Shown here piece after piece: positions 44,986-53,400 of a stretch of DNA of 64,000 nucleotides. The notes under the pieces were generated by a model. That model was not told the DNA's origin. It ran no database searches and saw only the letters and a program-made list of their open reading frames with translations. The position numbers and the translations under genes were made by a program. Within the stretch, counting starts at the first letter, position 1, and each line of letters starts with the position of its first letter. This DNA is from Saccharofermentans sp. (GTDB taxonomy: Bacteria > Bacillota > Clostridia > Saccharofermentanales > Saccharofermentanaceae): assembly GCA_024688685.1 (NCBI GenBank), contig JAILDX010000040.1:1-64000 (forward strand), written 5' to 3'.

Positions 44986-45219
44986 TTATTTCTTGTTCTC
45001 CCAGTGAAGCTGAGGAACTAACTCTCTGTCTCTAATATCATTAAGGCAGAGATGAATGAGCGTCTGATAAGGCACACCCATCTTCTTTGCAGCCATCTTA
45101 AAATAATTTATAGTATCAGCTTCCAAACTGATAGTTATTGTCTTCCTCATAGGCTTACCGGATGACTTATCTTCTATATCAACCGCTATATCTGTATCCT
45201 TTTTCTTCTGTCTGGCCAT
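44986..45219 (-). CDS. CopG/BrnA-type ribbon-helix-helix protein
   Basis: A 77-residue protein. The core MRKTITISLEADTINYFKMAAKKMGVPYQTLI is a ribbon-helix-helix DNA-binding fold of the antitoxin type (beta strand TITISLE, then two helices), and the tail LCLNDIRDRELVPQLHWEN is typical of these antitoxins. No toxin gene of the usual BrnT/RelE type follows. It starts with AGAGGTG 5 bases upstream. Its promoter contains repeated TGTATAA motifs (see 45276-45310) and faces the small toxin-like gene to the right. Confidence 0.85.
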   Translation of the reverse strand: MARQKKKDTDIAVDIEDKSSGKPMRKTITISLEADTINYFKMAAKKMGVPYQTLIHLCLNDIRDRELVPQLHWENKK

Positions 45220-45275
45220 ATGACACCTCTAGTTATGTATTAGTTCTCTGCAAGCACTCTGTATACCACAACACT

Positions 45276-45310
45276 ATTATACATTTTTTATACATATAAT
45301 CAATGTATAA
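45276..45310 (-). promoter_or_regulatory. Promoter of the CopG-like gene with inverted-repeat operator
   Basis: On the minus strand TTGATT (45303-45298), 16 bp, TATAAT (45281-45276). The perfect inverted repeat TTATACAT (45288-45295) / ATGTATAA (45303-45310) lies within and around it, and TGTATAA is repeated again over the -10. This is the arrangement expected for autoregulation by the ribbon-helix-helix protein. Confidence 0.6.
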
Positions 45311-45325
45311 TTTATTGATTTATGA

Positions 45326-45331
45326 TATAAT
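45326..45331 (+). promoter_or_regulatory. -10 box of the toxin-like gene
   Basis: A consensus TATAAT at 45326-45331 would start an mRNA near 45338, where the 5' pairing sequence begins. No good -35 is seen; the region overlaps the CopG operator. Confidence 0.45.
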
Positions 45332-45420
45332 AAACTGTGGACACAGTCTGCTCTAATGGGCGGTTTACCTCTCTGGTTTATACATCCTACGGGAAAGTCT
45401 AGAACAGGGAGGTTGCGGAT

Positions 45421-45552
45421 ATGACAGATTTTGAAATTATTACTACTGTGATAACTATTGTTACATTAGAAATAGCTTCAATAACGCTGTTATTGAAGCT
45501 ATTTTTGTTCTTGATCGATTTCTTCGATTCAAGATATAAAAAACAAAAATGA
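45421..45552 (+). CDS. Small hydrophobic peptide, probable type I toxin (holin-like)
   Basis: A 43-residue peptide starting MTDFEIITTVITIVTLEIAS. It has one hydrophobic helix from about residue 5 to 34 and a basic tail (RYKKQK). GGGAGG lies 8 bases upstream. A leader of about 83 bases precedes it and its mRNA ends can pair with each other. Size, charge pattern and RNA architecture match type I toxins of the TxpA/BsrG/'holin-like' kind, which damage the membrane when their antisense RNA is lost. The antisense RNA was not located with certainty. It is divergent from the CopG-like gene. Confidence 0.72.
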   Translation: MTDFEIITTVITIVTLEIASITLLLKLFLFLIDFFDSRYKKQK

Positions 45553-45557
45553 AAAAC

Positions 45558-45587
45558 TCACCCATTATGGATTTGCGAACCTACTGG
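45558..45587 (+). other. Hairpin after the toxin-like gene
   Basis: CACCCA and TGGGTG are inverted repeats a few bases after the stop codon (within about 45558-45588). No T tract follows, so it is more likely an mRNA structure than a terminator. Confidence 0.4.
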
Positions 45588-45694
45588 GTGAAGTAATTCC
45601 ACCAGAAAGGTAACCGACCTTGCAGACTGTGCCCTTTCATATAATTATTCTACAACACAACCCGTTATCCTTCAACCTGACTTTCAACAGGATT

Positions 45695-47443
45695 TCAGTT
45701 CGTTACCATCGTTTCTCTCGCACCCGTATCAACAGACAGGTATCCGTCGTTCTCAGCAGCTTCCTGCCTTAACAGATCGATTATCGTCACGTTATCAATC
45801 GGTGCATCTGCCTGCGGATAAACGGGGGTCTTGCCATAAAACACACCATCTTCGAGCGAGGCATTGTAAACAGAAGTACAGACACGATAGAGAGTAGTGT
45901 TGTCGTTGATATCAACCTGCGTTCCGTCATCAAGCGTGATGGAGTGGATAATAAACTCTGGATTATCACTTGTTCCCCTGCGCTCGTATGTAAATGTGAG
46001 TCCGCTCATCTGATCCCCGTATCTCGTTTTCGTGAGGCTGTTGATCAGTTGCTGTTTGAGTTCCGCACCCGTCAGTTCATAGACAAGCCACACATTGCCG
46101 AACGGCGCGATCTTGTAGATATCGCCTACTGTGATATAACGAGCATCCTCGTCTTCCTCAATAGAGATATCAGTCCTGATACCTGATGTATTGAAGAATG
46201 CTGCCACTGTATCGTATTCCTCCGTAGCGCGAAGCATCAGACCGGTGTACCAGTTGCCTGAAGTCGAAGCATTGTTATCGCTTGTCTTACAATGCGCCTC
46301 GATAGGAACATCAATATAACCTATTTCCTCACTCAGAATATTTCCGACCGAATCCCATGCATCAAGGGATATATTGAGGATCGTCTTATTAAAGGCAGAC
46401 TCATCATAATCGTCGTAGTAATACAGATCCACGCCATTCTCGAGGAAGTCATAGTAGAAAGGATCGGACAGTGTCAGATTGCCTTCCGCGTCGAAGTTCA
46501 GGTCAATATACGTATATCCCTTGCAGTAGCAACCCGGCTGCATAAAAACAACACCGTTCTCTGTCACTCCGCAGGGATACAGATGAGTATGTCCGCCTAG
46601 AACCAGCTGAACATCTGCAGTACTCAGTTGACCGGCAACCAATGCCGGGTCCTCATGACAAAGCACGATCATGGCATCAGGAGACTCCTGTTCGTTGATC
46701 TCTCTTACGCGTGCAATGAAACGGTCCATAGATGGGTCTATCTCGTACGGTGCAAAAAGCTTTGCAGAAACCGAGCCGGAGAAATCGGGTAAATATCCGA
46801 TTACCACGATCTTATATCCTGCCTTGTTAAGAACGGTATAATCCCTTGTGAACTCAACACGTTCATGCGTATCACTATAATAGAGGTTGGAAGCGAGTAC
46901 CGGAATGTCAGGATCTATTGTGAGATCACCCACGGTATAAGGCGGCAGCGTCGCATCAGAATCGGCACAGCATGCAGCGATATCCCAGTCAAACTCGTGA
47001 TTTCCGATACAGACCGCATCGTACCCGATAACGTTCATCGCTGTTCTTATTACACTTCCGTTCGTCATGTTGGACAGCGTCTCACCCTGATAGCAGTCAC
47101 CGCCATCCAGAACAATGACATCGTCGAAATCATCACATGCACGAGCCTCCTCGACCTCTTTGGCAAGAAATGCCATCCTGAACTGGAACTCTTCCTTCTC
47201 CCCTGCAGTGGTATCCATAAGATAACCGTGAATATCACTCGTCTTGATCAGTCTGATTGTCGCACCTATACGAGGAGCTGTCGTCTCTTCTGTAGCTGAG
47301 CTCGAAACAGATTCGGAACTCGAAACAGGTACGTTACCGGAACTACTGTTTCTCGCCATTCCCAACACACCAACAAGGCCAAGGATCCCGATAACACAAA
47401 GCAGTGCAAGTATCAGTGCCAGATTACGCTTGTCATTAGATTT
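45695..47443 (-). CDS. Secreted metallophosphatase/5'-nucleotidase; start codon apparently lost
   Basis: A 5'-nucleotidase of about 580 residues. The metal motifs are KTSDIHGYL, VLDGGDCYQGE, IGNHEFDWDI and LGGHTHLYPC; the C-terminal substrate domain contains FFNTSGIRTDI and GDIYKIAPFGN. It would release phosphate from nucleotides outside the cell. The frame upstream of the first GTG (47368) encodes a perfect signal segment (RNLALILALLCVIGILGLVG), but no start codon precedes it. At the expected place, 5 bases after AAGGGGTG, stands TAG (47446-47444). A one-base deletion of T from CTATGAAA would give CTAGAAA. Either the start codon has been destroyed, or an unusual codon is used, or the sequence has an error. 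Without the signal segment, translation from 47368 would give a misplaced protein. Confidence 0.8.
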   Translation of the reverse strand, partial: KSNDKRNLALILALLCVIGILGLVGVLGMARNSSSGNVPVSSSESVSSSATEETTAPRIGATIRLIKTSDIHGYLMDTTAGEKEEFQFRMAFLAKEVEEARACDDFDDVIVLDGGDCYQGETLSNMTNGSVIRTAMNVIGYDAVCIGNHEFDWDIAACCADSDATLPPYTVGDLTIDPDIPVLASNLYYSDTHERVEFTRDYTVLNKAGYKIVVIGYLPDFSGSVSAKLFAPYEIDPSMDRFIARVREINEQESPDAMIVLCHEDPALVAGQLSTADVQLVLGGHTHLYPCGVTENGVVFMQPGCYCKGYTYIDLNFDAEGNLTLSDPFYYDFLENGVDLYYYDDYDESAFNKTILNISLDAWDSVGNILSEEIGYIDVPIEAHCKTSDNNASTSGNWYTGLMLRATEEYDTVAAFFNTSGIRTDISIEEDEDARYITVGDIYKIAPFGNVWLVYELTGAELKQQLINSLTKTRYGDQMSGLTFTYERRGTSDNPEFIIHSITLDDGTQVDINDNTTLYRVCTSVYNASLEDGVFYGKTPVYPQADAPIDNVTIIDLLRQEAAENDGYLSVDTGARETMVTN

Positions 47444-47575
47444 CTAGCTTTCACCCCTTATCTCAATAAGAAAAGTATGAAACTAAAAGGCGAGCATGTC
47501 AATCAAACCGGGTAGACAGTATTATGCATAAGTGTCGCCTAAACAACATACCGGCACAAAATTGATCAAGAAGTC

Positions 47576-47608
47576 AAAAAAAAGAGGTCATCTCATCTTG
47601 AGATCACC
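47576..47608 (-). terminator. Terminator downstream of the Sir2 gene
   Basis: On the minus strand GGTGATCTCA and TGAGATGACC form a 10-bp stem (one mismatch) with a 3-base loop, followed by CTC and eight T. It lies about 100 bases after the Sir2 stop; nothing else is visible in 47447-47708. Confidence 0.75.
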
Positions 47609-47708
47609 CCTTCAAACTATCTTAAGTTAAAACTATCAGAGCTCATTCCACACATCAATATTGCTGCATCTTGTCATTAACTAACTATGAATAAGTGTTA
47701 AACAAAAA

Positions 47709-48446
47709 TCACAACTCAATTTGAGAAAGAACCTTCGAAATACTCTCGTGGAATACAAGCTCCGCCATACGGTCCGCAGATGTAACGTCGCGGTTGATTA
47801 TGATCAGATGACGTCCTCTGAATCCGAACGCAAGAGAAGCTGCGGGATTGACAACAAGTGATGTACCTCCGACGATGAGACAGTCTGCATTATCGACTAA
47901 TCTGACTGCATTGCGCCATGCTTCTGAAGGAAGGCCTTCACCGTACAGCGTAACGTCAGGCCTGATCATGCCTCCGCATATAGAACACTTGGGGATCGGT
48001 TCTTCAGAAGAGAAAATGGCATCAGCCGGGTACTTCTTATGACATCTCTTGCAGTAGTTGCGGAGCGTTGATCCGTGAACCTCCTGAACATTAACAGAAC
48101 CTGCCTTCTGATGCAGACCATCAATATTCTGCGTTATGACACCGTCCAGTTTACCCGCCTTCTCCATCTCGGCCAGCTTTATGTGAGCCTTATTGGGTTC
48201 AATACCGTCAACATTCATCTTCTGACGGTAAAACTCATAGAAGACCTTCGGTGCATGTTCAAGACAGTCGATCGACAGAAGATACTCAGGTGTATATGCG
48301 TCAAACTGAACGTCTCTGTTGTTATAAAGGCCATCCTTGCTGCGGAAATCAGGGATACCGCTCTCAGTTGATACGCCGGCACCGCCAAAGAAAACAATGT
48401 GCTTACTCTCTGCAATTATCCTGTTAAGCTCATCATACTGACTCAT
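47709..48446 (-). CDS. Sir2-family NAD-dependent protein deacylase
   Basis: A 245-residue sirtuin. NAD-binding motifs are FFGGAGVSTESGIPDFRSKDG and TQNIDGLHQKAGS; the catalytic His is in VQEVHGSTLRN; the zinc-binding Cys pairs are CKRCHKKY and CSICGG. VTLYGEGLP and VGGTSLVVNPAASL complete the set. It removes acyl groups from lysines in a NAD-dependent way. The start at 48446 has GGGGG 8 bases upstream; the longer frame to 48533 would translate the repeat element that fills the intergenic space. Confidence 0.95.
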   Translation of the reverse strand: MSQYDELNRIIAESKHIVFFGGAGVSTESGIPDFRSKDGLYNNRDVQFDAYTPEYLLSIDCLEHAPKVFYEFYRQKMNVDGIEPNKAHIKLAEMEKAGKLDGVITQNIDGLHQKAGSVNVQEVHGSTLRNYCKRCHKKYPADAIFSSEEPIPKCSICGGMIRPDVTLYGEGLPSEAWRNAVRLVDNADCLIVGGTSLVVNPAASLAFGFRGRHLIIINRDVTSADRMAELVFHESISKVLSQIEL

Positions 48447-48476
48447 ATACTTTACCCCCTTAACAACTTCAGACCG

Positions 48477-48577
48477 ATATTTAATCTTGATGCGGACTTC
48501 CGCAGGTGCGTCAACGTTCCTACCGGTCTGCATATACTTATAATAGCACCGAGGACTGTAGCAGCAAGATTAAATAT
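48477..48577. repeat. Dispersed palindromic element, copy 2
   Basis: Perfect 13-bp arms ATATTTAATCTTG (48477-48489) and CAAGATTAAATAT (48565-48577) enclose ATGCGGACTTCCGCAGG and CGAGGACTGTAGCA, the same core as copy 1 at 37625-37678 but with about 35 bp more between the two parts. A partial direct repeat (CCGAGGACAGAAGCATCGAGATT, 48590-48612 region) follows and reaches the stop of the next gene. Confidence 0.82.
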
Positions 48578-48610
48578 TTGGTCTTAGCCCCGAGGACAGA
48601 AGCATCGAGA

Positions 48611-49726
48611 TTAGATGTCCAGCTTCATGTCGCCAGCCTTTATCCACCCCTTCTTGCGCATCAGTTCAGAAATACCAAGACTAATAGCTGCAGGAAGAAT
48701 GAAATACATCAGAACTATCTCACCGACAACGACCCACACATTTGTAGTCTCGATCATTGTCGTAAATGTTGAGATCGGACCGACAAGGCCTGCCGTACCC
48801 ATACCTGAACCGACAGCATTGCTCGTCATACCGAAGACCATTGTTGATATTGGACCAAGGATTGCACTGGAGATGATCGAAGGGATCCAGATTCGGGGAT
48901 TCTTGATGATGTTGGGCATCTGGAGCATTGACGTTCCAAGTCCCTGAGCAAGGAGTCCGTCCATCTTGTTCTCGCGGTAAGAGATGACTGCGAAACCGAT
49001 CATATTGCAGCAACAGCCGATCGTTGCAGCACCGGCTGTAATGCCGTTCAATCCAAGAGCAACACCGATCGCTGCAGATGAGATAGGCAGTGTGAGGAAT
49101 ATACCCATTAAAACGCTTACGATAATACCCATCAGCAGGGGCTGCTGTTCAGTACCCCAGTTGACGATACCTCCAAGCCACGACATGAATGTCGATACCC
49201 ATGGACCAAGCAGTATTCCTGCTGCGCCGCCTGTCGCGATTGTGCACAGGGGCGTTATTATAATATCGACCTTAGTCTTGCCGGAAACAAGATGTCCGAT
49301 GGCGATACCTACCATAGCGGCTACGAAAGCGCCAAGAGGCTCACCGGGTCCCTTGAAATGCATAAGACCGTCAGCGAGCAGCGTGCCTGCGATCAGCTGT
49401 GATGCAAAAGCTCCGATCAGACCGCATACTGCAGCTGATATCGTTACGAGCGGTGTCTCCTTATACTTTACTGCAACGCCAAGTCCGATACCTGCGCCCA
49501 TGAGCATCTGCGCAAGCTTACCAACCAGTGTGATATATGTTCCAATCGTACCGGGGATATATCCTCCGATAGTTCCGACGATCGTACCGATGATCAGCGT
49601 ACAGAAAAGACCTGTAGCCATTCCTGACAATCCGTCGATAAAGATCTTGTTCAGGATCTTTTTTGCTTTGGAATCCTTCTTCTTCTCTTTCTTTGCACCA
49701 TCATGCTTAACAGCCTTGCTTGACAT
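48611..49726 (-). CDS. PTS-EIIC-like permease (PTS_EIIC_2 type)
   Basis: A 371-residue integral membrane protein with a basic N-terminus (AKKEKKKDSKAKK) and about nine hydrophobic segments rich in Gly, Ile and Ala. Recognisable blocks are GLSGMATGLFCTLIIGTIVG, LPISSAAIGVALGLNGITAGAATIGCC and GLGTSMLQMPNI. These match the PTS sugar transporter subunit IIC family 2 (PF13303 type), which lacks attached IIA/IIB domains. No PTS phosphocarriers lie nearby; the substrate is unknown and transport may not be PTS-driven. Confidence 0.85.
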   Translation of the reverse strand: MSSKAVKHDGAKKEKKKDSKAKKILNKIFIDGLSGMATGLFCTLIIGTIVGTIGGYIPGTIGTYITLVGKLAQMLMGAGIGLGVAVKYKETPLVTISAAVCGLIGAFASQLIAGTLLADGLMHFKGPGEPLGAFVAAMVGIAIGHLVSGKTKVDIIITPLCTIATGGAAGILLGPWVSTFMSWLGGIVNWGTEQQPLLMGIIVSVLMGIFLTLPISSAAIGVALGLNGITAGAATIGCCCNMIGFAVISYRENKMDGLLAQGLGTSMLQMPNIIKNPRIWIPSIISSAILGPISTMVFGMTSNAVGSGMGTAGLVGPISTFTTMIETTNVWVVVGEIVLMYFILPAAISLGISELMRKKGWIKAGDMKLDI

Positions 49727-49762
49727 AACTCAACACCCTCCGTATATCAAATAGCGTGAACA

Positions 49763-50842
49763 TTATACCCCAGTTCTCGGCATTCCGCAGTTACAACAGA
49801 ACTTTCCGGCATTTTTTGTACCACACGTACATAACCATTCACTATCATCCAAGACCGTTTGGGCAGGTTGTTGCGGTACAGGGGCAGGAGGCGTCATATT
49901 CATCATCCACATACCCATATTATTTCCGGGACCTGCCTGAGGTCCGGGACCCGGCCATGCCGGATTGAAATCGATTGATGTCCCGTTGCAGACTTCATTT
50001 ATTATGTCATTAACCGAATGCATCAGATCGCCCTTAATCTTCCAGAGATCATCGCCCAGTGTTTTCTTAACGCACGGAACTCCGGTTATGGCGGAATCGT
50101 CGTATATCAAACTGATGGATGCAGATGACGAATAATCATATACTATCTCTCTGGGAGCATCCGGCGACAAATGAGCATAACAGAGTGCCGGAATATTCTC
50201 TTTCTTCGACAGTTCATTCAGCCTGCCGAAAATATCGCACTCCGTCTCTTCTTCGGCATGGATCTCAGGCAAATTCCCCGCCCTGTATGTAAATGACACT
50301 TTTGCCATGCCGTCACCAATCTTATCGATTGTCGTGATCCTGCTTACGTTGCTGTTTACCATCATGCCGCTGGAGAAGGCGTACTTCTCGATCCCGACTA
50401 CAGGACCGTGCTCTTCCTTTATCTCCATGAGTTCGGCAATCGACGGATAAAGCGCCTCATCAGATATCTTGTTATCATCACTTCTGACGGATCTCAGTGC
50501 ATCGTAAAACTCATCAGATCTGCCTGCATCCTCGAGAGTAACAACAGTGCCGTCATCATACATCACATCGATATCAGTCAGATACACATTGTCACTGACT
50601 CTTATCTGCCTCTTCTGCTGCGACAATGTATCGATATCCATCGATGATATGATATTTTCCATTATCTTTATCTTCTCGGGATCAGCTCTGTAGACAACCT
50701 GATCTATTCCGTTGTGGCGTCTCGTCCAGACAACCCTCGAAGACTCATCAAGGACAAAAGGAACGACTGTCTCGTCGTAACTGAAGAACGTGCCGGAACA
50801 CATGACCGATCTGACCCTGATGCCTGTTATGGAACCTGCCAT
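49763..50842 (-). CDS. Protein with proline-rich linker and C-terminal zinc ribbon, unknown function
   Basis: A 359-residue soluble protein. The first 280 residues are a mixed alpha/beta region with no recognised motif; a Pro/Gly/Met-rich linker (about 292-335) follows, and the C-terminus is a four-cysteine zinc ribbon (WLCTCGTKNAGKFCCNCGMP). Zinc-ribbon tails of this type occur on many Clostridial cell-envelope or scaffold proteins. The start at 50842 has GGGGGA 9 bases upstream. Confidence 0.7.
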   Translation of the reverse strand: MAGSITGIRVRSVMCSGTFFSYDETVVPFVLDESSRVVWTRRHNGIDQVVYRADPEKIKIMENIISSMDIDTLSQQKRQIRVSDNVYLTDIDVMYDDGTVVTLEDAGRSDEFYDALRSVRSDDNKISDEALYPSIAELMEIKEEHGPVVGIEKYAFSSGMMVNSNVSRITTIDKIGDGMAKVSFTYRAGNLPEIHAEEETECDIFGRLNELSKKENIPALCYAHLSPDAPREIVYDYSSSASISLIYDDSAITGVPCVKKTLGDDLWKIKGDLMHSVNDIINEVCNGTSIDFNPAWPGPGPQAGPGNNMGMWMMNMTPPAPVPQQPAQTVLDDSEWLCTCGTKNAGKFCCNCGMPRTGV

Positions 50843-50891
50843 GATAATATCCCCCATTTCACAAGTTAAACTGATTTTAACATAAACAAGC

Positions 50892-50926
50892 AAAAAAAGA
50901 GGCTGTCCCAAATGCTTGAGACAGCC
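50892..50926 (-). terminator. Terminator after the lipoprotein gene
   Basis: On the minus strand GGCTGTC (50926-50920) and GACAGCC (50907-50901) form a 7-bp stem with additional pairing, followed by TCTTTTTTT. Confidence 0.85.
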
Positions 50927-50955
50927 CCGTTAAATCATCTAAACCAGCTTTAAGA

Positions 50956-51687
50956 TTACTTACCTCTGATAAGAGTGATGTGGGGGTTAGGTCCCTCATA
51001 CCAGTAGAGGAAACCGCCGAGCGTAACCTCGTCACCAACCTGCAGAGTCTTTGCGACTTCGTAAGTTGAAGAACCGGAACCTGTCAGATATGACTCGATT
51101 GTCATTGTGTATGTCTGATCACCGATCTGAACGTCGAAATAGATATCGTCGCCCTCAACACCTGAACCATCCCAGTTGAATATAGGCTCACTTGCAACGG
51201 TTACACCGGTAACCATGAACTTCTCATTCTGGTGAACGATAAGATCTTCGGAATTAGACTCGAAGAGCACTGTAAGATCTGTATAATCAGCGATCCAGTT
51301 GCCATCTTCGATCTCGAAAGTGGAATCGATGATCTCAACCTCTCCTGACCACTCAGACTTGTAGCCTGTGATCTTTATCTTCTGACCGGGAACGAGGAGT
51401 GCGTAATCAGCCTCGCTGCATGCCATGTTGTATGCGAAATAAGCACCGTCGGGATCTGCAAGATAAACTGTTGCCTTGTCGTCCCACCATGTCTGCTTGT
51501 CCTGAACATATGCCTCGATAACAACCTGTGAATCGAGAGCAGCTGAATCGTACTCAAGATGTGTCATGACACCTTCGCTCTTTGCTGCGTAATCAACAGA
51601 AGACTCTGTTGTCTCAACAGTAGAAGTACATGCTGCCATTGACAGAACCATAACAGCTGACATTGCCAAAGCCATCAATTTCTTCAT
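50956..51687 (-). CDS. Secreted lipoprotein, unknown function
   Basis: A 243-residue lipoprotein. The signal peptide ends in the lipobox LSMAAC (Cys 20). Two related beta-rich units follow: VIEAYVQDKQTWWDDKATVYLADPDGAYFAYN...YALLVPGQKIKITGYKSEWSGEVEI and a later MVTGVTVASEPIFN...YEVAKTLQVGDEVTLGGFLYW. Both have the look of OB-fold domains, the type found in nucleic-acid or ligand-binding secreted proteins. Single-gene unit with its own terminator. Function not known. Confidence 0.8.
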   Translation of the reverse strand: MKKLMALAMSAVMVLSMAACTSTVETTESSVDYAAKSEGVMTHLEYDSAALDSQVVIEAYVQDKQTWWDDKATVYLADPDGAYFAYNMACSEADYALLVPGQKIKITGYKSEWSGEVEIIDSTFEIEDGNWIADYTDLTVLFESNSEDLIVHQNEKFMVTGVTVASEPIFNWDGSGVEGDDIYFDVQIGDQTYTMTIESYLTGSGSSTYEVAKTLQVGDEVTLGGFLYWYEGPNPHITLIRGK

Positions 51688-51757
51688 AATTGTTCTCTCC
51701 TTAACAAAATGCTTCGGATCATTCCGAGCAACTGTATTATATCAAACAGCGCAATAT

Positions 51758-51806
51758 TAAAAAGCCTGCCGTTCAACATTTTATTATGTTGCACAACGGC
51801 AGGCTT
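51758..51806 (-). terminator. Terminator of the sugar ABC transporter operon
   Basis: AAGCCTGCCGTT (51762-51773) and AACGGCAGGCTT (51795-51806) are perfect 12-bp arms, with CAACAT/ATGTTG inside. On the minus strand TTTTT follows. Confidence 0.9.
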
Positions 51807-51816
51807 GATATGAACA

Positions 51817-53400
51817 CTAAAATTGTTTATGTTTCTTTCTCTGTTTGATCACAAAGTACCCGATGATGCAGATCCAGGCGCCGCCTACCAGAGAAAGGAG
51901 CAGGATGGATTCTGCGGGAAGCGGACCCAGATCTCCCGATGAACTGACAGAACCGCCTATCTGGTCAAGCCTGTAAAGCGAGGTCGTGGACGCGTAGAGA
52001 GAGTCAAGGTCTATGGCCTCGTGGCGGCGGACCGATTTCGCGACACTCTCGATAAGGTAGCCGGCCGCATCTCTGAGGGATGTCGATCCGTTGAATACAG
52101 GCGTGATGAACGTATTATTGATGTTCTCGAGCAGGAGCTTTGTCGCATCCAGTTTGACCTTGTAGTGGAGCGCATCGTTCTCCGTAGAATTGAGATACGA
52201 TACGTAATCAGGATCTTCCTGCGCCTTTGATGTAACGGGAACATACCCCTCCGTCTCTGCATAGGAGATCTGCACATCATTCGTGAGAAGATACTGGGTG
52301 AAGAGCCATGAAGCGAGGACTTCTCCGGGATCCTGCTTGTTAAAGATGCAGATCGAAGGGCCCTGGCTTATCATCTTTGGCGATGATGGGTCAACCTGCG
52401 GTACAGGCCTTACTACTGTCTCAAACTGAACGAGGGCACTCTCGCTGATGTCGGACAACGGTGCATCAGAACCCATCCATGTGGAACCTGCTGTTGAATC
52501 CACAGCAAAGATACACTGTCCCGCATTGAGAAAATTGCCCGGATAGCTGGAGATCTTGAACGTCGAGAAGGCCTCCTTCCCCACATTCTCGGCAACCGTA
52601 TTGAGCAGGCTGCTCGTCGTTTCGTTAAAGATCAGGATATCTCCTTCGTCATTTGAATACTCGGCACCCGCCTGTTTCAGATACTGGATCATCATGTTGT
52701 CAGTTGATTTGTAGATGAACGGGATCATCGTTTTCTGACCGTTGATCTTATATGTACCTGTCGCATCTTTCTCCGAAGCTGCCTGCGAGACCTCCCAGAC
52801 AAAATCCCATGTCAGCACATCCGGGATCTCGTAGCCAAGCGCTTCGACAAGATCCCTGTTGATATAAAGAGCTTCTGTGGAGCGCATGTACGGAACCGCA
52901 TACTGAACCCCATCCAGTTTGCATTCATTCAAGAACTGAGGGATCATCTCCCCCTCATCAGGAGCGTCAAACTTTATCTCGGACCCTCCGAGCCCATACC
53001 TCTCATCCGCTATCAGTTCGTCAAGGGGAACTACTATATTCGATCCCGTCATGTATGTGGCGATATGGTCAGGATAGGTGATGCAGACATTAGGCGTCGT
53101 TCCCGTCGAGATATTCGTGATTACGTCGTTATAGATCTTGCCGTAATCGGTATAGAGCTTTAATGTGACGTGGATATTAGGATAATACGATTCAAAGGAG
53201 CTTATCGCATTGCGGTAGATGTCAGTCTGGGTCTTATTGGTATCGTTCTTAGCCCAGAAGGTAATCTCATACTTCTTTGACTCATCAAGCCCCTCAGGCA
53301 CGGTAAACTCACTGATACCCTTTGAACCGTGGCATCCTGCGAGCATAAACACATTGACAGCCATCAATATTGCAAGGCACAAAGACAGAGCTTTTCTCAT
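51817..53400 (-). CDS. Sugar ABC transporter substrate-binding lipoprotein with C-terminal membrane helix
   Basis: A 527-residue extracellular solute-binding protein (family 1 type). The lipobox is MLAGC (Cys 23). KYEITFWAKNDTNKTQTDIYRNAISSFESYYPNIHVTL and later TPNVCITYPDHIATYM, AVPYMRSTEALYINRDL are typical for carbohydrate-binding members. Unusually, a hydrophobic helix (ILLLSLVGGAWICIIGYFV) and a basic tail close the protein, so it is probably anchored at both ends. It is the last gene of a four-gene minus operon and overlaps the permease upstream by 4 bp. Confidence 0.92.
   Translation of the reverse strand: MRKALSLCLAILMAVNVFMLAGCHGSKGISEFTVPEGLDESKKYEITFWAKNDTNKTQTDIYRNAISSFESYYPNIHVTLKLYTDYGKIYNDVITNISTGTTPNVCITYPDHIATYMTGSNIVVPLDELIADERYGLGGSEIKFDAPDEGEMIPQFLNECKLDGVQYAVPYMRSTEALYINRDLVEALGYEIPDVLTWDFVWEVSQAASEKDATGTYKINGQKTMIPFIYKSTDNMMIQYLKQAGAEYSNDEGDILIFNETTSSLLNTVAENVGKEAFSTFKISSYPGNFLNAGQCIFAVDSTAGSTWMGSDAPLSDISESALVQFETVVRPVPQVDPSSPKMISQGPSICIFNKQDPGEVLASWLFTQYLLTNDVQISYAETEGYVPVTSKAQEDPDYVSYLNSTENDALHYKVKLDATKLLLENINNTFITPVFNGSTSLRDAAGYLIESVAKSVRRHEAIDLDSLYASTTSLYRLDQIGGSVSSSGDLGPLPAESILLLSLVGGAWICIIGYFVIKQRKKHKQF

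Larger units (their letters stand above)
45339..45633 (+). repeat. Long-range inverted repeat at the ends of the toxin-like mRNA
   Basis: CACAGTCTGC (45342-45351) is complementary to GCAGACTGTG (45622-45631), with GG/CC pairs beyond one mismatch. CGGTTTACCTCTCTGGT (45361-45377) is complementary to ACCAGAAAGGTAACCG (45601-45616) with one bulge and one mismatch. The 5' and 3' ends of the mRNA can therefore pair over about 30 bp, as known for translationally silent full-length type I toxin mRNAs. Confidence 0.75.
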
